Below, piece after piece: positions 58,806-64,000 of a stretch of DNA of 64,000 nt. This DNA is from Gigaspora rosea (Eukaryota; Glomeromycota; Glomeromycetes; Diversisporales; Gigasporaceae). The number at the start of each line of letters is the position of its first letter. Positions within the stretch are counted from its first letter, which is position 1. Location of the stretch: the NCBI GenBank assembly GCA_003550325.1, contig QKWP01000502.1, forward strand, positions 90,071 to 154,070, in the 5' to 3' direction. The position numbers and the translations under genes are program-made. Below the pieces are notes generated by a model. That model was not told the origin of the DNA. It searched no databases and saw only the letters and a program-made list of their open reading frames with translations.

Positions 58806-59440
58806 TGTTCAAAATGGGGGGTTTTTTTTTTTTTAAGTTTTTTTTTTATTTTGTAGTATATATTTTTATGATCTAGGATACTTTACGGATTAGATGGGCA
58901 TAGGAAATTTTTTAAAATTATTTTTTGTTTTTTTTTTACCCAGTGATCTGGGATGAAATTTTTGTGATGTGGTCAAAACACTATGTAATCGTTAAAGATC
59001 TACTAATCATCATATATCATTTCAAATAATTATGATTATAATCAATTTATAGATATATAACGATTTAATATAAAAAATGATATATATCGATTATAGATAT
59101 ATATTGATTTTTATCCAATTAATCGATATGTAACGATATTTTATAATCGATATAAAACGATTAAGTGCTATATATTGATCAATATCTATATAAAATTTGC
59201 TGATGTATCTTGAAGTAGTATTTTTTCATACTGCAAATAAAGCTTACTAGTCGATTGAGATGTTACATCTAATTTTTTAACATATGATTTTTATAAATTT
59301 CACAAATTGACAAAATCATATTTTTAAAATTTTTTTCCCAAGTCTTAGTTACAACATATAATATTTCTTAAAACAAAATAGGCTGCCAGAACTTCAATGG
59401 ATCAAATAGTATTAAGAATATAAAAAACTAACGTTACCAG

Positions 59441-59719
59441 TAGGGTTCACAATCTTCAAATATTTGAATCAAACAAATATTTGATCAAATTCAAATTCAA
59501 ATTTGACTATATTTGATTTGATCAAATTCAAATATGGTCAAATTTGATTTGATTTGACTAATATTTGATTTTATTTGAAAATTACTATTAAAAATTCAAA
59601 TTCAAATCAAATTCAAATTCAAATATTTGAACCAAATCAAATTTAGACCAGGGTCAATTTGATTTGATCAAATTTAAATTGATCCAATATTTGATTTGAT
59701 TTGAATTTGAGGAACCCTA
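59441..59719. mobile_element. 279-bp hAT-like MITE built of TTTGATTTGA words
   Basis: Ends TAGGGTTC and GAACCCTA, flanked by exact GTTACCAG at 59433-59440 and 59720-59727. The interior is CAAATTCAAATTTGA / TTTGATTTGA in both orientations. TAGGGT tips plus an 8-bp duplication resemble the 2.24-kb element at 30119. Confidence 0.85.
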
Positions 59720-60076
59720 GTTACCAGGTAATATGAGACCCCTTCGAAGATGGGCAATTATTTTGCCTTCTTTCACAGGAATTTTTCAGGATCTTGATAT
59801 GAAAAATGGCTTATTAGATGTACACAGGTGAGAACTTTCTGTGAAATGCATTTTTGAAAGAAGGGTATCTTATAAAAATATAAAGTAATTTAAGAAAACC
59901 ATTTTGCAGTATATAGATTGCAATTTACTAATAAGGATTTCTTTTTTTTAATATATAGCAACCTATATTTATGGTAAAATTATTATTCTATTATTTACAC
60001 TTTCACTTATTATTAATTTATTGCACCAACAGCACTTTACAAGAATTCATAATATGGGCCTGGTTCTAAGAAAAGG

Positions 60077-60273
60077 GACAAATTTGACAAAAAAAATAAC
60101 AGACACAAAAAATTAATTATCTCATGAACTATTGATCAGAATTCTGTAATTTTGGTACACCATTCTATTCGTCTTATTGAGACGAATCGAACAGTACCAA
60201 AATTACAGAATTCTGATCAATAGTTCATGAGATAATTAATTTTTTGTGTCTGTTATTTTTTTTCAAATTTGTC
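60077..60273. repeat. 197-bp near-perfect palindrome
   Basis: GGGACAAATTTGA .. AACAGACACAAAAAATTAAT .. TTGATCAGAATTCTGTAATT .. GGTAC..ATTCTATTCGTCT, then the inverse with almost no loop. The core GGTACCATTC.ATTCGTCTCA-type sequence is the same as in the hairpins at 33.6-34.1 kb. Confidence 0.85.
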
Positions 60274-61325
60274 TTTTTTTTTTTTTATCTATGTGACTAG
60301 TGAATAGCTTGATACCATTTTTCTTTCAATGAACTAATCAGTGGTATTCTTGTATCGACTAGAATAATTACAAGATTGATTTTATAAAGTTGTGTACATG
60401 ACTGTGAATAATAAAAATACAGTATATATAGTAATACTACTGTATTTTTCAATAAAAAACAAAATTTATACACTATGACCTTTTATTAATTCAATTAATA
60501 CAGTAATACATGTTTGTTAACTATTAACTATTTGTATAGTACTGTATAACTAAACTATTTTCTAATGAGCCTAATTATAAGTTCGCATAGTATAAGTGGC
60601 TATAGTAATAAATTTTTCTGCTTAAATCTTTTGATTCAACACATAGTTCGTCCTTGACAATAAAACATTTTAGTACTTCGTTCTTTTTTTGTTAAAAAGC
60701 TTTTAAAATCAGAGTAAAGTTGTTAAGAATATTTATATAACATAAAAATACCTTCATAAATTAGCGCAATGTTAAGATCTATTGTACTGCATTATATAAT
60801 ATGAAATGAAAGGCTATCTTTGTGAGCAAGATTCTTTAATAATACTTTTTTATCTCATTTTAAGCTTACTAATCGCATAATATTTAAGTGGTAATCCGCA
60901 GTTAAAGGGTCAAAATTTCATAGTAAAAATCGGCGGAGTGTCACTAATTGCCTTATATAGAAGTGGAATGCCATACATTTCCGATCATAATAAAAAAACC
61001 CTATAGTAAACAAATAATAAATACTCATATCGTGTCATATACTAACACGATTTAAATGATTTAACTATCATTAGAATCAGAAAAGTAGGTTCTGCAAAGT
61101 TTAATTAGAAATAATAAAAGGTTTGCTTAGTAAAAAAAAAATACTTTTATATGTAGAAAAGCCCCATTCGCACACTATAGAAATTTACTATTAAATGCCC
61201 GCCGTAATTTATTATAAAATGATCATCATTTTTTACCCTTTATCTGCGATTTACCACTTAACTTTCTGAACACTCACTACATCCTGTGAGTGTAGTTTCC
61301 TTTTAGGAAACCCTGAAAACAATGA
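60274..61325. other. AT-rich, nothing recognised
   Basis: No gene or clear repeat seen. Confidence 0.4.
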
Positions 61326-63811
61326 TTGAAAATGGCTAACCGTTGCAATTTACGAATTTCTTATATGAGTGTCGATCACTCAAATTTCTTATTCTCGCCG
61401 ATCATACGATTTGTGAAACATAAAATTATCGTAAAAAAGTTTAAACGAAGTGGAACAATAAGTGGTGCTTCTAGTTTGGAAGAAAAGGCGCGACAATGGA
61501 GAAATGACGCCTATTTCAAAAATTTGACGAAACTGCAGTGGTTTGAGGAAATAAAGTTATAACAATGACAAGTACAATACTTATTTAAGACGTTTAATTT
61601 GCCTCAGAAAAATTCATTGATATAATATATTTCTTTTAATAGGTGACTTGAACGATGTGCTTTGGCTGGCGCAAGTACATTATAACAGGGGTCAATATGT
61701 AAGTGCTCAAAAATTAATACGGAATCTTATAGATTCGAGCGCTGTATGCCGATTTCTAGCGGCAAAGTGTTGCGTGAATATGAATTGATCAGAAAAACTT
61801 CCATCGCAATACGTTAGCAATGTATGTCTTAATTTTGATAACATTAGCACTCGTTAAATGTTGCTTACATTTAACTTAGGGTAGTTGGCAAGCTAGGCCG
61901 GTAAGCTTCTTTTTTTTTTTTTAGCTTGCCAATAATAATGGTAAAACTCTTACCAATATTGTCTCGCCAAGCTTGCCAACTCGCCAACTAGTTTGTCAAC
62001 CACCCTAACTTAATTACACGATATCATTTTTAGACTAAAATGGAAAAGTACCAAGAAGTATTAGATATTCTTGTTGATGAAAATCCATTTCTTGATAGAG
62101 GTTCGTTGACATGTAAAATAAAAATAAACTCACATAAATTAAACATTATATGTAAACGTGTAGTTTTGTTTGTAGATTATAATTCGGTTGACAAAAGCAT
62201 AGAAGGAGGGATTGGTGTGAGCCTTTCATAAATAACTGTGAATTATATATAATTTTTATACGGTTCACTAAATATAATTCAAACTGTTCCTGCTTACATT
62301 AGCTTGAAGCATCCATTTACTATTCACGTGGGGTTGTATACTCTCAACAGTCTGACCTCGATAACGCTAAAAAGTGGTTTAACAAAGCGCTGGAAATAGA
62401 TGTTAAATGTTTTGAGGTGTGCCAATGTCTCTTATTTAATTTATTTTTAAATTAATAAATTTAAAAATGCTATTTATGTAGGTATTTAATGAACTAGTCA
62501 TAAACCGTATGGTGACAAGTAAGGTAGGTAAACTCAACTCATAAACATGTTCTTTCCGGTTGTATCTAAACGTTTGTTTACCTGATTAAGCTCTTCAATT
62601 ATATAAAGAATGGGACTTTGTTTATTAATTCAAAATTAGATGACCAATTAGAATATGAAGATGCGATTTTATCAAAATGAATTACATATCAATGCTGAAG
62701 AAGGTTTACTATCTATCCAAACACTATTAGACCTTTTATTTACCAGATATAGTATGTTTCACCAAGCTTGTTATACGTTAAATAGTATGAACACGTAACA
62801 GAAATTCAAGAAGCACGATCACAATGCAAATATATTATTAAATCATGCAGATGAATTATATTACTCAATGTCGATTCAAAGAATGCCTTGAAGTCACGAT
62901 TAAGTATATATTTAATGAATATTTATTGTAAAAGATTTATTTCTTAATATTTTTTAATTTAAAAACAGATTGCTTGAATTTGATATGTACAACCAATCGG
63001 TGTCTTCCTATTCACATTGTGTGTCTCCACGAATTGCGTGAGAAAAAAACAAATTTATTCTTGTTTGCTCACGAACTTATTGATGAAGCTATAACGTGGT
63101 TTAGCGTTGGTTGCTATTTAACTTTCTATTGGTCAGAATGACGAAGCGAGAAGATATTTTACGTGGGTAGAATTTTCAGTTTTAGAATAATAAAATAACA
63201 TTTAACAACATTTTCTAAACTTTATATTAAAAAATACAATATTTTAATTACGCTATTAAAAATATCCATATTTAGCAAGGCATCTACTATGGATTCTCAT
63301 TGCGGGCCAGCGTGGATAGGATTTGCACATACTTTTGCTATAGAATCAGAGCATTGATCAAGCAATAACAGCTTATTCTATAGCAGCAAAATTATAAACA
63401 GGGTATTGTTTTATTTGTGGTTTACTACAAAACCGATCTGATCTATTATTAACATTTTTTTCATAATCATATAATTAGTTCGAATCTCCCGACTCTTTTC
63501 ATTGGTATGCAACATCTTCAAGCCAAAAAATTTCTGTCTACTGAAGAATATGCTCCCAAATCTGTGAGAGTGATCCATTAGTATTAAACGAGTTGGGTGA
63601 GTTGGGTGTGCTTTATTTTCAAAAAGCTCAAGTAAGTAATATATTATAGTATATTAAACGATTTAAGATGGCTCTTTAAAACAATTCTTTATCAGGTATG
63701 CCCAATCAGTTGATTCCTTTTACACTTAAGGTAGCAGAGGAAACAAAATGTCAGCCACAAGTATGGGAAACAATATGAATTAATCTTGGCCATGCTTTCA
63801 GACAGCTTGGG
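61326..63811 (+). pseudogene. Decayed APC6/CDC16 (anaphase-promoting complex TPR subunit)
   Basis: Pieces in order: E-K-A-R-Q-W-R-N-D-A-Y-F-K-N-L (61.5 kb); D-L-N-D-V-L-W-L-A-Q-V-H-Y-N-R-G-Q-Y and F-L-A-A-K-C-C-V-N-M (61.65-61.79 kb); E-N-P-F-L-D-R (62.09 kb); S-I-Y-Y-S-R-G-V-V-Y and K-W-F-N-K-A-L-E-I-D-V-K-C-F-E (62.3-62.4 kb); F-N-E-L-V-I-N; L-R-E-K-N-K-L-type, W-F-S-V-G-C-Y (63.0-63.1 kb); K-A-S-T-M-D, P-A-W-I-G-F-A-H-T-F-A-I-E (63.28-63.35 kb); S-D-P-L-V-L-N-E-L-G (63.57 kb); N-L-G-H-A-F-R-Q-L-G (63.79-63.81 kb). This is the TPR order of CDC16, a scaffold subunit of the mitotic ubiquitin ligase. Frameshifts occur in several exons, and TGA replaces TGG at two tryptophans. Introns are still visible, so it is a duplicated gene, not a retrocopy. 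The 3' end is cut off by a repeat. Confidence 0.85.
61879..62005. mobile_element. 127-bp MITE inside the APC6 pseudogene
   Basis: Ends GGGTAGTTGGCAAGCTAG and (inverse) GGGTGGTTGACAAACTAG, flanked by TAACTTA at 61872-61878 and 62006-62012. The interior repeats GGCAAGCT / AGCTTGCCAA. It lies between two exons, where an intron is expected. Confidence 0.75.
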
Positions 63812-63837
63812 TAGTGATTGGCGTCGTAATTCAAATC

Positions 63838-64000
63838 ATGAATGTAGTAATGTAGTAATTATTTACTACAAAAAGTAGTAATTGTAATAATATTTACTAC
63901 ATGTAGTAAATATTACTACATGTAGTAATTATTATTATATATAATTTTTATTACCACAAGTAGTATTTATTACTACATGTAGTATTTATTACTACATGTA
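63838..64000. repeat. TACTACATGTAGTA palindromic tandem repeat
   Basis: At least four ACTACATGTAGTA palindromes plus variants (TACTACAAAAAGTAGTA) in a run that continues past the window end and replaces the 3' part of the APC6 copy. Confidence 0.8.

Larger units (their letters stand above)
55749..59217. mobile_element. Possible 3.5-kb element with TACATCAGCAAATTTTATAT ends
   Basis: Left TACATCAGCAAATTTTATAT and right (inverse) TACATCAGCAAATTTTATAT are identical over 20 bp, with TATATCGAT-rich DNA inside both. The same ends bound the 818-bp element in PP2C intron 6. Nothing between encodes a recognisable transposase. Either this is one large non-autonomous element, or two separate ends happen to face each other. 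Confidence 0.45.

Overview
The window looks like nuclear DNA of an arbuscular-mycorrhizal fungus (Glomeromycotina, probably Rhizophagus or a close relative). Three things suggest this: very AT-rich, repeat-dense DNA; genes split by short GT..AG introns; and two copies of the lineage-typical kinase family whose N-terminus carries a C-x2-C-x9-C-x2-C knuckle, then W-T-S-G-N, then E-W-I-P-F. The genus is inferred from recalled family features; no search was run.

Layout. 1-4010 (+): 3' part of a kinase gene made of tandem phase-0 exons. 4011-10347: repeats. 10348-14507 (+): a second, apparently complete paralogue (7 exons, 1206 aa). 14789-17564 (-): PP2C-type phosphatase (8 exons, 409 aa) with an 818-bp inverted-repeat element in intron 6. 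17565-21029: a 1.7-kb inverted-repeat element and small elements. 21030-22625 (-): GT-B glycosyltransferase (3 exons, 468 aa). 22626-46904: mostly transposable-element debris, including a decayed multi-exon pseudogene (26135-27024), a hAT-like element inside a hAT-like element inside a tRNA-derived SINE (30.06-32.38 kb), and a second SINE beside an assembly gap (37.8-38.5 kb). 46905-49533 (-): histidine-acid-phosphatase/MINPP-like gene (6 exons, 446 aa, secreted). 49534-61320: more MITEs, satellites and palindromes. 61326-63811 (+): decayed copy of APC6/CDC16. 63838-64000: palindromic repeat.

The most unusual feature is the pair of kinase genes. Every internal exon is a chimera. Its first ~30 codons match the start of the catalytic exon (helix C to strand beta5), and the rest matches the first exon (zinc knuckle to strand beta3). 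All these exons are in phase 0, so the array reads as one protein with six (gene 2) or at least six (gene 1) N-lobe modules before one catalytic lobe. Only the last module keeps a glycine-rich loop. In gene 1 one module is broken by a retro-inserted poly-A sequence with a 16-bp target duplication. The other genes show no evident functional link to each other.
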